Source: Paraburkholderia bryophila (GTDB taxonomy: Bacteria > Pseudomonadota > Gammaproteobacteria > Burkholderiales > Burkholderiaceae). Taken from it: DNA of 64,000 nt. The stretch's first letter is position 1, and each line of letters opens with the position of its first letter. The stretch lies in the NCBI RefSeq assembly GCF_013409255.1, contig NZ_JACCAS010000001.1:3782001-3846000 (forward strand). The letters are read 5' to 3'. Below the pieces are notes generated by a model. The model ran no database searches and had not been told where the DNA came from. It saw only the letters and a list, made by a program, of their open reading frames with translations. The position numbers and the translations under genes were made by a program. Shown here piece by piece: positions 37,329-46,729 of this stretch.

Positions 37329-38479
37329 ATCCGGACTTTGGAACGATCGACCGGCAGGCTCGCGAGTTCATCGCGGCCGGTCGCTTCGCTGAGGCCGAGG
37401 CGCTGGTGCGCCCCTACCTCGCCTCGGGCAGCGGACCGCTGCCGCTGTGGAAGCTGCTGGTCGCGGCAATCCGTCCGCAGGGGCAGATCGCGGAAACGCG
37501 CGTGATTCAGGAGATGCTGGTCGCGACCGTGCCAGGCGATCTCACCGAACGCTTCCATCTTTCTGAAACCCTCCTGTTGCTCGGCGAGTTCGAGCGGGGC
37601 TGGCGCGAGTACCACCATCGTTACAGCATGGCGCACACACACGCGATCGGGCGACGGGTGCAACGGCCGCGCTGGGACGGCCGGCCGATTCCCGGCCGGA
37701 CCTTACTGATCCACGACGAGCAGGGCTTCGGCGACACCTTCCAGTTCATGCGGATGGTGCCGTGGGCCAAGGCGCGCAGCGGCGCGCGGGTGGTCCTCGA
37801 AGTCAACGAGGAAACGCTGTCGCTCGCCCAGCGCACGGCGGGCTTCGATCACATCGTCGCACGGGGCAACCTGCCGCCTGCATTCGACATGCATTGCGAA
37901 ATGATGAGCCTGCCGATGGTCATGGGCCTGAAACCGGCCGACCTGCCTGGGCAAATTCCCTATCTGTCAGCCGACCCGCAACGCCTCGACAAATGGCAGC
38001 GGCGGCTGGCCGGGTTGCCACGCCCCCTGGTCGCGCTGGTGTGGGCCGGCCGGCCGACTCATGTCAATGACGCAAACCGTTCGATGACGCTCGATCAACT
38101 CGCGCCGCTGGGGCACGCGGGAGTCACGTTCCTGTCGATCCAGAAAGGGCCGGCTGCGGACGAGGCGGTTTCGCCACCGGCCGGCATGTCGCTCGTGTCC
38201 CTGAGCGACGAGATCGAGGACTTCGAAGATACGGCGGCGATCCTGAGCATTGCCGATCTGCTGATCTCGGTGGATTCGTCGCCCGTGCACCTGGCCGGCG
38301 GGCTGGGGCGGCCGGCATGGGTGATGTTGCCGATGGTGCCCGACTGGCGCTGGATGCTCGATCGAAGCGACACCCCCTGGTATCCCAGTGTGCGTCTGTT
38401 TCGGCAAAGGCAGCGCGCGGACTGGAGCGATATCGTGGCCGCGATGGCGCTCGAACTGACGCGCTTCAAGGGCCGATGA
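37325..38479 (+). CDS. GT9-like glycosyltransferase with short TPR region
   Basis: The 384-residue protein has an N-terminal TPR-like helical part (1-100, REFIAAGRFAEAEALVRPYL and LLLLGEFERGWREYHHRY). It then has a glycosyltransferase of the GT9/heptosyltransferase kind: GRTLLIHDEQGFGDTFQFMR, VALVWAGRPTHVNDANRSMT, and the donor-binding ISVDSSPVHLAGGLGRPAWV, ending with DWRWMLDRSDTPWYPSVRLF. Such TPR-GT proteins are often linked to protein or surface-polysaccharide glycosylation. Starts and stops overlap by 4 bases on both sides, so three genes form one operon. Confidence 0.8.
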   Translation: MNPDFGTIDRQAREFIAAGRFAEAEALVRPYLASGSGPLPLWKLLVAAIRPQGQIAETRVIQEMLVATVPGDLTERFHLSETLLLLGEFERGWREYHHRYSMAHTHAIGRRVQRPRWDGRPIPGRTLLIHDEQGFGDTFQFMRMVPWAKARSGARVVLEVNEETLSLAQRTAGFDHIVARGNLPPAFDMHCEMMSLPMVMGLKPADLPGQIPYLSADPQRLDKWQRRLAGLPRPLVALVWAGRPTHVNDANRSMTLDQLAPLGHAGVTFLSIQKGPAADEAVSPPAGMSLVSLSDEIEDFEDTAAILSIADLLISVDSSPVHLAGGLGRPAWVMLPMVPDWRWMLDRSDTPWYPSVRLFRQRQRADWSDIVAAMALELTRFKGR

Positions 38480-39375
38480 CGGCGACATCGTTCATGCAGC
38501 GATCGTGCCGTTCATGGCCCAAGGGCTGTCAATGCATGGCCGCGGTGTTGTCGGCGTGGTTGCTGACCGGCGCCATGGCAGGTTGCACTGCGCTGGACCC
38601 CAATGCACATGCCGCCGCGCTGGCGGAGCCAGCCGGCTTGCAACGTGAGTTGATCGACAGCGGCCCCTTCGTGCTGACTGCTTTTTCGCGAATCTCGCAA
38701 CCCGACAAGCCTCTGCACCTCTACATCGAAGGCGATGGCCAGGCATGGGTTTCGCGCACCGAGCCCTCGCTGGATCCGACACCTCGTCAGGCTGAGGGTC
38801 TCGCGCTGGCCGCGGCGGACCCTGCGCCGAACGTTGTGTATGTGGCCCGCCCCTGCCAGTTCACACCGATGGCGATGAATCCGCGCTGCGGCATTCCTTA
38901 CTGGACCGGCAAGCGCTTTGCGCCCGAGGTGGTGGCGTCGATGGACGGGGCGGTGAGCCAATTCGCTGCGCGATTACCGGGGCAAGCCGTCGAACTGATC
39001 GGCTATTCAGGAGGTGGTGCGCTGGCCGTGCTGGTCGCGGCGCGGCGCGCCGACGTCGCATCGATCCGTACGGTGGCGGGCAATCTCGACGATGAGTTCG
39101 TCAATCGCCTGCACGGCGTCTCGCGGATGCCCGAATCGGAGAATGCAGTCGATTTTGCGAGCCGGGTCGCGGCGATTCCGCAGATTCACTTCAGTGGGGC
39201 TGAAGACGAGGTGGTACCACCCACTGTCGCGCAGCGATTCGCAAACGCAGTGGGTCAGCGGTGTGCACGCGCACTGACGATCCCGAAACTCGCGCACGCC
39301 AGCGACTGGAGCAGTCGCTGGCCGGCTATGCTGGCGATCTCACCGGTGTGCGCGCTCACAACGCCAGAGCAGTAG
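38476..39375 (+). CDS. Putative lipoprotein with alpha/beta-hydrolase fold
   Basis: The 299-residue protein starts at the ATG at 38476 (4-base overlap with the glycosyltransferase). It has a hydrophobic N-terminus ending TGAMAGC, an imperfect lipobox with Cys37. The rest reads as an alpha/beta hydrolase: LHLYIEGDGQAWVSRTEPSL as the oxyanion-region strand, the nucleophile elbow LIGYSGGGALAVLVAARRAD, IHFSGAEDEVVPPTVAQRF for the acid, and KLAHASDW for the His. The substrate is unknown; its place in a sulfo/glycosyltransferase operon suggests envelope glycan or acyl editing (inference). Confidence 0.72.
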   Translation: MTATSFMQRSCRSWPKGCQCMAAVLSAWLLTGAMAGCTALDPNAHAAALAEPAGLQRELIDSGPFVLTAFSRISQPDKPLHLYIEGDGQAWVSRTEPSLDPTPRQAEGLALAAADPAPNVVYVARPCQFTPMAMNPRCGIPYWTGKRFAPEVVASMDGAVSQFAARLPGQAVELIGYSGGGALAVLVAARRADVASIRTVAGNLDDEFVNRLHGVSRMPESENAVDFASRVAAIPQIHFSGAEDEVVPPTVAQRFANAVGQRCARALTIPKLAHASDWSSRWPAMLAISPVCALTTPEQ

Positions 39376-39497
39376 ATTGCTGCCTTTGTCATGAATCCGC
39401 CGATGCGGCACGCCGCGCCGGTTGTGAGTATCCCGAACTGTCAGCTGAGGGTGAATTCAGGTAGACGGCAGTAGACGCTGATTTTTGGAAAATAAAA

Positions 39498-40133
39498 TTA
39501 TTTCAACGACTTATCGCCGTCCTGAGACGTGCTGAGCATCCGCTCCACATACCGCGCAATCAAATCAATCTCCAGATTAACCGCCGACCCTTCGCGCAGA
39601 TTCTTCAGCGACGTCACCTGCACCGTGTGCGGAATCAGATTGATCGAAAACTCGCAGCCATCGTCGCGATCTTTAACCGAGTTCACCGTCAGGCTCACGC
39701 CATTCACCGTGATCGATCCTTTAAAAGCCAGATACCGGCCAATCTCACGCGGCGCCAGCACGCGCAGTTCATGCGATTCACCCACCGGCGCGAAATGCGT
39801 GACCGTACCGAGCCCGTCGACGTGACCGGAAACGATATGCCCGCCCAACCGATCATGCGCGCGCAGTGCCTTCTCGAGATTCACCTCGCCAGCCTCGCCA
39901 AGCCCTGCCGTGCAGTTCAGACTTTCGCGCGACACGTCGACTTCGAACGAATGCGCGGTCAGCGCGACCACGGTCATGCAGGCGCCCTGGATCGTGATGC
40001 TGTCGCCGAGTTGCACGTCGCCGAGATCGAGCCCGCCGGCTTCGACGTTCAGGCGCACGCCCGCGTCGCCGTCGGTGCCGAGCGGCTTGACTGATTCAAT
40101 GCGGCCCACTGCCGCAACGATTCCTGTGAACAT
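39498..40133 (-). CDS. ribE: Riboflavin synthase, alpha chain
   Basis: The enzyme dismutates two 6,7-dimethyl-8-ribityllumazine molecules to riboflavin. The 211-residue protein has the invariant MFTGIVAAVGRIESV start and two lumazine-binding halves: DSITIQGACMTVV ... HIVSGHVDGLGTV, and GSITVNGVSLTVNSV ... LIPHTVQVTSLKNL. It lies 15 bases downstream of ribD on the same strand, but far from ribB-ribH at 23 kb. Confidence 0.95.
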   Translation of the reverse strand: MFTGIVAAVGRIESVKPLGTDGDAGVRLNVEAGGLDLGDVQLGDSITIQGACMTVVALTAHSFEVDVSRESLNCTAGLGEAGEVNLEKALRAHDRLGGHIVSGHVDGLGTVTHFAPVGESHELRVLAPREIGRYLAFKGSITVNGVSLTVNSVKDRDDGCEFSINLIPHTVQVTSLKNLREGSAVNLEIDLIARYVERMLSTSQDGDKSLK

Positions 40134-40148
40134 CGTGCTAATCCTCGA

Positions 40149-41306
40149 TCAATTTGAAATGGGTTCAGACGTGGAATCGGTGCCGGGCTCGCCCGCGCCG
40201 GGAGGCGTGAAGCGCGCGAGAATCCGCAGATCGTCGCCGATCCGGTCGATCGCATGGAAATTCAGTTTGACGCGGCCTTCCAGCGTGTCCGGTGCGCTCA
40301 GATTGAACATGCTCATCGAGTCCATGCCGAGCAGGCTCGGCGCAAGATAGACGAGCAGTTCGTCGACGCAGCCTTCACGCAGCAGCGAGCCGTTCAGCTT
40401 GTAACCCGCCTCGACATGCAGTTCGTTCACGTTGCGCTGACCGAGCACGTTCAGCACGGCGGGCAGATCGACCTTGCCGGCTGAGTTCGCCAGTTGGACG
40501 ATCTCGGCGCCACGATCGCGCAACGCGTTGGCGCGCTCGGTATGACGCTGATCCAGATTGCCGCAAAAAATCAGTGTGGGCGCGCCGGCCAGAATCTGCG
40601 CCTCGGGCGGCACGTCGAGCTGACTGTCGATCAACACGCGCTGCGGCTGGCGTGGCGTGTCGACGGCGCGCACGGTCATGCGCGGATCGTCTTCCCTGAC
40701 GGTGCCGATGCCCGTCAGAATCGCCGACGCCCGGGCGCGCCACGCGTGACCATCGGCGCGCGCTGCTTCGCCCGTGATCCACTGACTGACGCCCGAAGGC
40801 AAGCCCGTGCGGCCGTCGAGCGACGCCGCCACCTTCATGCGCACCCAAGGGCGGCCACGCGTCATGCGCGACACGAAACCGATATTCAGTTCATGCGCTT
40901 CCTGCGCGAGCAGTCCGCAACGCACTTCGATACCGGCGTCGCGCAAGATCGCGAGGCCGCGTCCGGACACTTGCGGATTGGGATCTTCCATCGCCGCGAC
41001 CACGCGCGCGACCTGCGCTTCGATCAACGCGTTCGCGCACGGCGGCGTGCGGCCGAAGTGGCTGCACGGTTCGAGCGTGACGTAGGCCGTGGCGCCGCGC
41101 AGATCGTGACCGCGCGAACGCGCGTCTTTCAATGCGCGGATTTCCGCATGATCCTGGCCTGCCGGTTGCGTGAAGCCTTCGCCGATCACTTCGTCGTTCT
41201 TGACGAGCACGCAGCCGACCCGCGGGTTGGGATCGGTGGTGTACATGCCGCGCTTGGCGAGAGCGAGCGCGCGTTCCATATGGACGAAGTCGGTTTGCGA
41301 GAACAT
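40149..41306 (-). CDS. ribD: Bifunctional riboflavin deaminase-reductase RibD
   Basis: The 385-residue protein has an N-terminal deaminase with the zinc motif DHAEIRALKDA ... TLEPCSHFGRTPPCANALIE. The C-terminal reductase (about 155-385) shows VRMKVAASLDGRTGLPSGVS, SAILTGIGTVREDDPRMTVR, and VNELHVEAGYKLNGSLL. It acts on the GTP cyclohydrolase II product in riboflavin synthesis. It lies 5 bases downstream of hemL and upstream of ribE, so hemL-ribD-ribE may be cotranscribed. Confidence 0.95.
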   Translation of the reverse strand: MFSQTDFVHMERALALAKRGMYTTDPNPRVGCVLVKNDEVIGEGFTQPAGQDHAEIRALKDARSRGHDLRGATAYVTLEPCSHFGRTPPCANALIEAQVARVVAAMEDPNPQVSGRGLAILRDAGIEVRCGLLAQEAHELNIGFVSRMTRGRPWVRMKVAASLDGRTGLPSGVSQWITGEAARADGHAWRARASAILTGIGTVREDDPRMTVRAVDTPRQPQRVLIDSQLDVPPEAQILAGAPTLIFCGNLDQRHTERANALRDRGAEIVQLANSAGKVDLPAVLNVLGQRNVNELHVEAGYKLNGSLLREGCVDELLVYLAPSLLGMDSMSMFNLSAPDTLEGRVKLNFHAIDRIGDDLRILARFTPPGAGEPGTDSTSEPISN

Positions 41307-41311
41307 CGGCT

Positions 41312-42595
41312 TCAGGCCGCGAGCGAAGCGAACGCGCCACGCGCCGCGTCGATCGTGGCGTCGATAATCGCGTCGTCGTGAACGATCGACACGAAGCCCG
41401 CTTCGTACGCCGACGGCGCGAAGTACACGCCGGCGTCGAGCATCTTGTGGAAGAACGCGTTGAAGCGCGGCACGTCGCTCTTCGTCACTTCGGCGAAGCT
41501 CGCGGGAATCGCTTCTGCGAAGTACAAGCCGAACATGCCGCCGAGCGAATCGGCCGCGAACGGCACGCCGGCTTCATGCGCGACCTTCACCAGACCTTGC
41601 GCGAGGCGCGTGGTGCGGGCGGTAAGCGTGTCGTAAAAGCCCGGTGCCTGGATCAGTTGCAAGGTTTTCAGGCCCGCGGCGACCGCGATCGGATTGCCCG
41701 ACAGCGTGCCGGCCTGATAGACGCCGCCGAGCGGCGCGAGGTGCGCCATGATGTCGCGCCGACCGCCGAATGCCGCGGCCGGCATGCCGCCGCCGATCAC
41801 TTTGCCCAGACACGTCAGGTCCGGCGTGATGCCGTAGACCTGCTGTGCGCCGCCCAGCGCGACGCGGAAACCGCACATCACTTCGTCGAAAATCAGTACG
41901 GTGCCGTATTCGGTGCAGAGGCGCCGCAAGGTTTGCAGGAATTCCGGCGTGGCGCGCACGAGGTTCATGTTGCCCGCCACCGGCTCGACGATCACCGAGG
42001 CGATCTCGTTGCCGAACGCCTTGAACGCTTCTTCGAGTTCCGCGACGTTGTTGTATTCGAGCACTGTGGTGTGCTTCGCGATATCGGCCGGCACGCCCGC
42101 CGAGGTCGGGTTGCCGAAGGTCAGCAGGCCCGAGCCGGCCTTGACCAGCAGGCTGTCCGCGTGGCCGTGATAGCAGCCTTCGAACTTGACGATGCGGCTG
42201 CGATCTGTGAAGCCGCGCGCGAGGCGCAGTGCGCTCATGGTGGCTTCCGTGCCGCTCGACACCATACGAACCTGTTCGATCGACGGCACCAGCTTGCAAA
42301 TTTCTTCGGCGATTTCGATTTCCGACTCGGTCGGCGCGCCGAACGAGAAGCCGTTGCCCAGCACGCGCTGGACCGCTTCGAGCACCTCGGGGTGAACGTG
42401 GCCGAGAATCATCGGGCCCCACGAGCCGATGTAGTCGATGTAGCGCTGGCCGTCCGCGTCCCAGAAGTACGGGCCTTGCGCGCGCTCGATGAAACGCGGC
42501 GTGCCGCCGACCGAGCGGAACGCGCGTACCGGCGAGTTCACGCCACCGGGGATGGTACGTTGCGCGCGTTCGAAGAGAGTTTCGTTGTTGGACAT
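41312..42595 (-). CDS. hemL: Glutamate-1-semialdehyde 2,1-aminomutase
   Basis: This PLP enzyme makes 5-aminolevulinate in the C5 heme pathway. From the ATG at 42595 the protein is 427 residues, the family length, starting [20 protein letters not shown]. It shows [74 protein letters not shown], and the PLP lysine in [17 protein letters not shown] (about residue 266). The reading frame is open upstream but without sense. It precedes ribD on the same strand. Confidence 0.96.
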   Translation of the reverse strand: MSNNETLFERAQRTIPGGVNSPVRAFRSVGGTPRFIERAQGPYFWDADGQRYIDYIGSWGPMILGHVHPEVLEAVQRVLGNGFSFGAPTESEIEIAEEICKLVPSIEQVRMVSSGTEATMSALRLARGFTDRSRIVKFEGCYHGHADSLLVKAGSGLLTFGNPTSAGVPADIAKHTTVLEYNNVAELEEAFKAFGNEIASVIVEPVAGNMNLVRATPEFLQTLRRLCTEYGTVLIFDEVMCGFRVALGGAQQVYGITPDLTCLGKVIGGGMPAAAFGGRRDIMAHLAPLGGVYQAGTLSGNPIAVAAGLKTLQLIQAPGFYDTLTARTTRLAQGLVKVAHEAGVPFAADSLGGMFGLYFAEAIPASFAEVTKSDVPRFNAFFHKMLDAGVYFAPSAYEAGFVSIVHDDAIIDATIDAARGAFASLAA

Positions 42596-42726
42596 GGCGA
42601 TAGCTGGAATAGAGGTTGCGCAGCGGCGCGGGTTGCCGGAAGGCGGTTCGCGCGGCGCTGGGATCGGTGAGGAAATTGTACCGGAGTCAGCGTGAAGCGG
42701 CTTTGCGGCGGGCCTTGTTCGTGAGC

Positions 42727-43260
42727 TCAGGTTTTGCGCGCGGTTTTTGCCGCCACCGCGGCGTGCGCGCTGACTTTGCTGGAACGCGGCGGTATGGTCG
42801 GCGGTTCGAGCACTGGCGACGGACGTGCGCCGGTGAGTTCGCGCCAACGCTTTTCCAGCGCGCCTTCGGCGATCGGCTTGATGACGGTGCCGGAACTTTG
42901 CGCGTCCCATGTCTGCACCGAGAATGGATGCACGCGCAACGTCTCGCGCGGGATCACCACGCTTGCATGCGCGTCGACCAGCCAGTCGTACACGAAGTCG
43001 ATACACAGCCGGTAGCCGCGCTTCGTCGCTGCGTCCGGGACCTCGTAAGGCGCGCGCGTCACGTAGCCGGAGCCGAAGATGCCCTTGGGTTCCATGGCGA
43101 CACGGTGCAGAAACACCCGATCACCCGGCAGGATGCCGCGCGCGAATCCGCACCCCCAGACGTCGGCCACCGCGACACCCGCGGCAACGCGCTTCGCCAC
43201 GTCAGGCAGTTCGGGCCATGGCCATTTCTTGGGGCTCCAGATCAGCAGGAAGGCGGTCAT
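42727..43260 (-). CDS. PUA/EVE-like domain protein of unknown function
   Basis: The 177-residue protein opens [20 protein letters not shown] and continues [20 protein letters not shown] and [19 protein letters not shown]. This order (FLL-W-P-K-W, W-x-C-G, GDRVFL, P-x-GI-x-GSG) is that of PUA-superfamily EVE-like modules, some of which read modified bases and occur fused to McrBC-type nucleases. Here it is free-standing, with a Pro/Ala-rich basic tail ([18 protein letters not shown]). No nuclease or toxin is adjacent. Confidence 0.7.
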   Translation of the reverse strand: MTAFLLIWSPKKWPWPELPDVAKRVAAGVAVADVWGCGFARGILPGDRVFLHRVAMEPKGIFGSGYVTRAPYEVPDAATKRGYRLCIDFVYDWLVDAHASVVIPRETLRVHPFSVQTWDAQSSGTVIKPIAEGALEKRWRELTGARPSPVLEPPTIPPRSSKVSAHAAVAAKTARKT

Positions 43261-43586
43261 TGCGTGGTCGTTGCGGGAGGGGAGAGTAGGGCGGTCCGGG
43301 TGCGCTCATGCGGCTTCCGGATCGGTCTCGCGGCAGCTTAACCGATCGGCGGCACAGTCGCCGCGGTGGGCCGGCGCCTACGCTTGCGGTTCGGCATGGG
43401 CGCGCATTGTTCGCCGATGCGGCAGGGCGTGCGGCTTCGCGGTGTGTGGCGGTATGTCGTGGCGTCACGTGGTGTTGCACGGTGTTCAGATTAACCGTCG
43501 CGTACAATTGAGGCGGTCAAGTCGTTGCCTTCCCCGTTTCACCTGTTCCGCCGCCGGTCACGGCGCGGCGCATCATCTGGATTCCC
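43261..43586. other. Divergent intergenic region
   Basis: There is no gene here. It separates the EVE-like gene (minus) from the Bcr/CflA gene (plus) and should contain both promoters. A TACAAT -10-like hexamer is at about 43503-43508, without a good -35. Confidence 0.35.
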
Positions 43587-44807
43587 ATGTCTCACGTCAT
43601 CAGACGCCGGCCCGATGGCCGGCTGATTCTGTTGCTCGGTGCGCTCGCCGCATGCGGGCCGATCTCCATCGATATGTATCTGCCGAGCCTGCCGACCATC
43701 GCGCAGGCGTTCGCGATCACCAACGGCGCCGCGCAGACCACGCTGACCAGCTTCATGTTCGGCTTCTCGATCGGCATGCTGCTCTACGGTCCGCTGTCGG
43801 ATACCTATGGCCGTCGGCCGGTGCTGCTCGGCGGCATCATCATGTATGCGCTGGCGAGCGTGGCCTGTGCGTTGTCGTTCTCGATCGGCTCGCTGGTGAC
43901 GTTCCGCTTCGTGCAGGCGCTGGGCGCGGGCGCGGCGTCGGTGCTCGCGCGGGCAATCGCGCGCGACGCGCACGGTCCGACCGACGCCGCCCGCGTGCTG
44001 TCGATGCTCGCGATCGTCACGTCGATCGGCCCGCTGCTCGCCCCGCTGATCGGCGGCCAGTTGCTGCTGCTCGGCGGCTGGCGCGTGGTGTTCGTGGTGC
44101 TGACGCTGTTCGGTACGCTGTGCGCGGTCACCGCTTTTCTCAAGGTGCCGGAAACGTGGCCGCGCGAGAAGCGGGCCGAGTCGGCGCTACTGAAATCGTT
44201 CGGCGCGTACGGCAAGCTGCTGCGCGATCCGGTGGCGTGGGGGCACATGCTGTGCGGCGGCATGGCGTTCGCGTCGATGTTCGCGTACATCACGGCGACG
44301 CCGTTCGTTTATATCGAGTACTTCCATGTGTCGGCTCAGCATTACGGCTTTCTGTTCGCGCTGAATATCGTCGGCATCATGTTCGGCAACTTCATGAATA
44401 CGCGGCTCGTCGGGCAACTCGGGTCGCTGCCGATCATCTCGTTCGCGGCGACCGTCAGTTGTATCGCGTCGCTGTTCGTGTGTTTCGTGTCGCTGACCGG
44501 GCTCGGCGGATTGTGGTCGATCGTGTTCGGTCTGTTCTTCGTGGTCGGCGTGGTGGGGCTGTTGTCAGCCAATTGCACGACGGATCTGATGCATCGCTAT
44601 CCGGTCAATGCCGGCGCCGCGGCGGCCGTGTTCGGCGCGGTGCAGTTGGCGCTCGGCGCGGTGTCGAGTCTTGCGGTCGGATTGTGGCAGGACGGCTCGC
44701 CGAAGGGCATGGGTATCGTTATCGGCGTCGCGGGCGTGTTGTGTTATGTCGGCCGGATTCTGGTGGTCAGATGGCACGGGACGAAGGTGCCGGTCGCCGC
44801 TGTGTGA
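43587..44807 (+). CDS. Bcr/CflA-family MFS drug exporter
   Basis: The 406-residue inner-membrane protein has 12 predicted segments. Family motifs are CGPISIDMYLPSLPTIAQAF at segment 1 and the MFS motif A, GPLSDTYGRRPVLLGGIIMY, after segment 2. These are followed by RFVQALGAGAASVLARAIAR and the drug-transporter motif around TSIGPLLAPLIGGQLLLLGG. Members export bicyclomycin, chloramphenicol or sulfonamides by proton antiport; the actual substrate is unknown. It stands alone. Confidence 0.88.
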   Translation: MSHVIRRRPDGRLILLLGALAACGPISIDMYLPSLPTIAQAFAITNGAAQTTLTSFMFGFSIGMLLYGPLSDTYGRRPVLLGGIIMYALASVACALSFSIGSLVTFRFVQALGAGAASVLARAIARDAHGPTDAARVLSMLAIVTSIGPLLAPLIGGQLLLLGGWRVVFVVLTLFGTLCAVTAFLKVPETWPREKRAESALLKSFGAYGKLLRDPVAWGHMLCGGMAFASMFAYITATPFVYIEYFHVSAQHYGFLFALNIVGIMFGNFMNTRLVGQLGSLPIISFAATVSCIASLFVCFVSLTGLGGLWSIVFGLFFVVGVVGLLSANCTTDLMHRYPVNAGAAAAVFGAVQLALGAVSSLAVGLWQDGSPKGMGIVIGVAGVLCYVGRILVVRWHGTKVPVAAV

Positions 44808-44973
44808 ACACTGCATTACGCAACGGTGACAAAGGCTCTTGACGCGGCGCGCACGCTTGCTCACGTCGCGCAATGCGATGTGTCTACGGAAAACACCAGG
44901 TGTTGCACGCGCGCGACCCTGCGTTTCAATTTGCATTGCTATGATGGGACCACTGTTCCTCGGAGCGGCAATC

Positions 44974-45204
44974 ATGGCGATCAGAGATTTGATGAATAGC
45001 GAACGGCAACACGCCGCTTTCGCTGAAGCGCAGAAGCTGGCTGACAGCGGCGCCTATCACGATTACACGGACATCGAATACGTCCTGCGCTTTGATTTCG
45101 GTTTGTCTGATGTATCGGCGCTGCTCGACAGCCAGTTGATGCATCGCGACCTGAATCGCCGGTGTGCGGACGCGCGCGAAAGGCTGGAAGCGCTTAGTGT
45201 GTGA
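44974..45204 (+). CDS. Small acidic/helical protein of unknown function
   Basis: The 76-residue protein starts at the ATG at 44974 with CGGAG about 8 bases upstream (MAIRDLMNSERQHAAFAEAQ, then KLADSGAYHDYTDIEYVLRF). It is rich in charged helical residues and has no signal or known motif. Its last 11 bases overlap the 3' end of the convergent gene at 45194. Confidence 0.6.
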   Translation: MAIRDLMNSERQHAAFAEAQKLADSGAYHDYTDIEYVLRFDFGLSDVSALLDSQLMHRDLNRRCADARERLEALSV

Positions 45205-45661
45205 GATGGACCACGAGTCCATTGAACTGCGCATTGCCCGCGCCGGCGGCGATATTGACACCGAGGTTGCCGCTCGCACTGGCTAATGCATGAGCGCCGA
45301 GTTCCGCGCTATCGTTGCCGCTCAACTGCGCGATGGCATGCACATTCTGCTGCGAGGAAATCTCCGCGCGAGGCGTGTCGATCACCGCGATTTCATTAGC
45401 TTGCGCGTTCAGCGCACCGGCGGCGAGATTGACGCCGAGGTTGCCGCTGGCGCCGCGCAACGCATCCGTACCCACTGCCGCCGACACCGAGCCGAGTTTC
45501 GCGCTGCCGCCGATATCCTGCAGATTTGACAATGTCGCCGAGCCGAACACGGCGGCGCTGTCATCGTCGGACAAAGCCGTTGATACCCCCGCGAACGCGA
45601 ACGATGCGCCCGAACCCGCGGCCACGTAAATCAACGCAACGACTAACGAACGAACTTTCAT
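45194..45661 (-). CDS. Secreted repeat protein, possible surface amyloid/adhesin subunit
   Basis: The 155-residue protein has a signal peptide (MKVRSLVVALIYVAAGSGAS, FAFAG). It contains two imperfect repeats of about 30 residues, ASGNLGVNLAAGALNAQANE and ASGNLGVNIAAGAGNAQFNG, each preceded by GT/GA-x-A-L. Gly/Asn/Gln-rich repeats of this sort recall subunits of Fap- or curli-like amyloids and certain adhesins, but no secretion or nucleation genes are adjacent, so this is only a resemblance. Confidence 0.65.
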   Translation of the reverse strand: MKVRSLVVALIYVAAGSGASFAFAGVSTALSDDDSAAVFGSATLSNLQDIGGSAKLGSVSAAVGTDALRGASGNLGVNLAAGALNAQANEIAVIDTPRAEISSQQNVHAIAQLSGNDSAELGAHALASASGNLGVNIAAGAGNAQFNGLVVHLTH

Positions 45662-45969
45662 GGGCGCCTCCTGGCGTGTGCGGACAGCATCGATAAACGG
45701 GATATCGACCGGGAAAGCGGGAAGTTGAGGGGCGTGGTCGAGCTGAGTTTTCAATCGGAAGAGCGACACGCCTGTTTGAATCGGGGCGAACACAGTGAGC
45801 GTTGCTGGACCGATGGAGGCTGACGAAGCAATTTGCCCGATATAAGACTACGACCTCGTGCCGGCGCTCCGGTGATTCAATGGACTGGCACTTCTGCAAT
45901 GGAACGTGCTCGGCGAAGCCGATTCGACTTTTCACGTATTCACGTATTCACGTAGATAGGGATAGCGAA

Positions 45970-46729
45970 ATGAGAGTCCAGTCAGCCAACAGTCAAATGA
46001 ACGTATCAACTCAGGCGCAGGCACAGTCGACGCAAGGCGCCGGGCCGGCGGCAACGCCGGGTGAGGTACCCGCGGTGTTCGATACGTCGGCGCACGGGGC
46101 ATCGGATGGGGAAGGGCACGCGAGCGGAGTCAGCCAGGACGGGTCGCGGCCGTTCATGAGCAACGCGCGGTTCGGTGTGCCCGCGCATTACGCCATCGAA
46201 CCAGTCGGTCAGCTACGGGCCGATCCATCGAGGCGTGTACAAGGACGACAGCGGGGCTGCATACATCAGGCAAGGCACTCAGGCTTACCCGGTGAAGTAC
46301 GACAAGGACAACGGTACCTGGCGAGTCCACCGGCCGGATAGCCCGACGAAGTACGCGTATCCCGTCAAACCGGACGATAGCGGTAGCTGGCATGCGCACG
46401 GTGAGGTCGGGGTGCCGGGAGGCTGGCGTGGTGGGGCGCCTGGGGGGATGAGTTTTGGGCACCATGCCATCGGACAGTTGCAGCAGCAGGTGCAACAGTT
46501 GCAGTTCCAGAGGCAGGACTTACTGCAGCAGCGCCAACACTTGCAAGATCAGTTGCATCAGTTTCCTGGGCCTCAGCACGCGAACCGGTCGCCACTGGAA
46601 CTGGCGTTTCTGCAGAGCGCGTTGAGCGCGCAGCTTGCTAACATCAACAATCAATTGCATGGGGTCGAGCAGCAGTTGCAACAGGCGAATCAGGCGTTAC
46701 AACAACTTCAAAACGAGTTGCAGCCATAG
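45970..46729 (+). pseudogene. Frameshifted effector-like gene with dermonecrotic-toxin-type module
   Basis: Two plus-strand frames join head to tail. The first starts at the ATG at 45970 (MRVQSANSQMNVSTQAQAQS ...) and reads sensibly to about 46200 (SNARFGVPAHYAIE). The second, one base shifted and usable from about 46205, reads SYGPIHRGVYKDDSGAAYIR, QGTQAYPVKYDKDNGTWRVH, KYAYPVKPDDSGSWHAHGEV, then a Gln-rich coiled coil (QQQVQQLQFQRQDLLQQRQH onward) to the stop at 46729. The central module resembles repeats in large dermonecrotic/TcdB-like and type III effector proteins of Pseudomonas and Burkholderiales. Either the gene is broken by an indel near 46175-46210, there is a sequence error, or the downstream part starts alone at GTG 46175. 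Confidence 0.55.
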
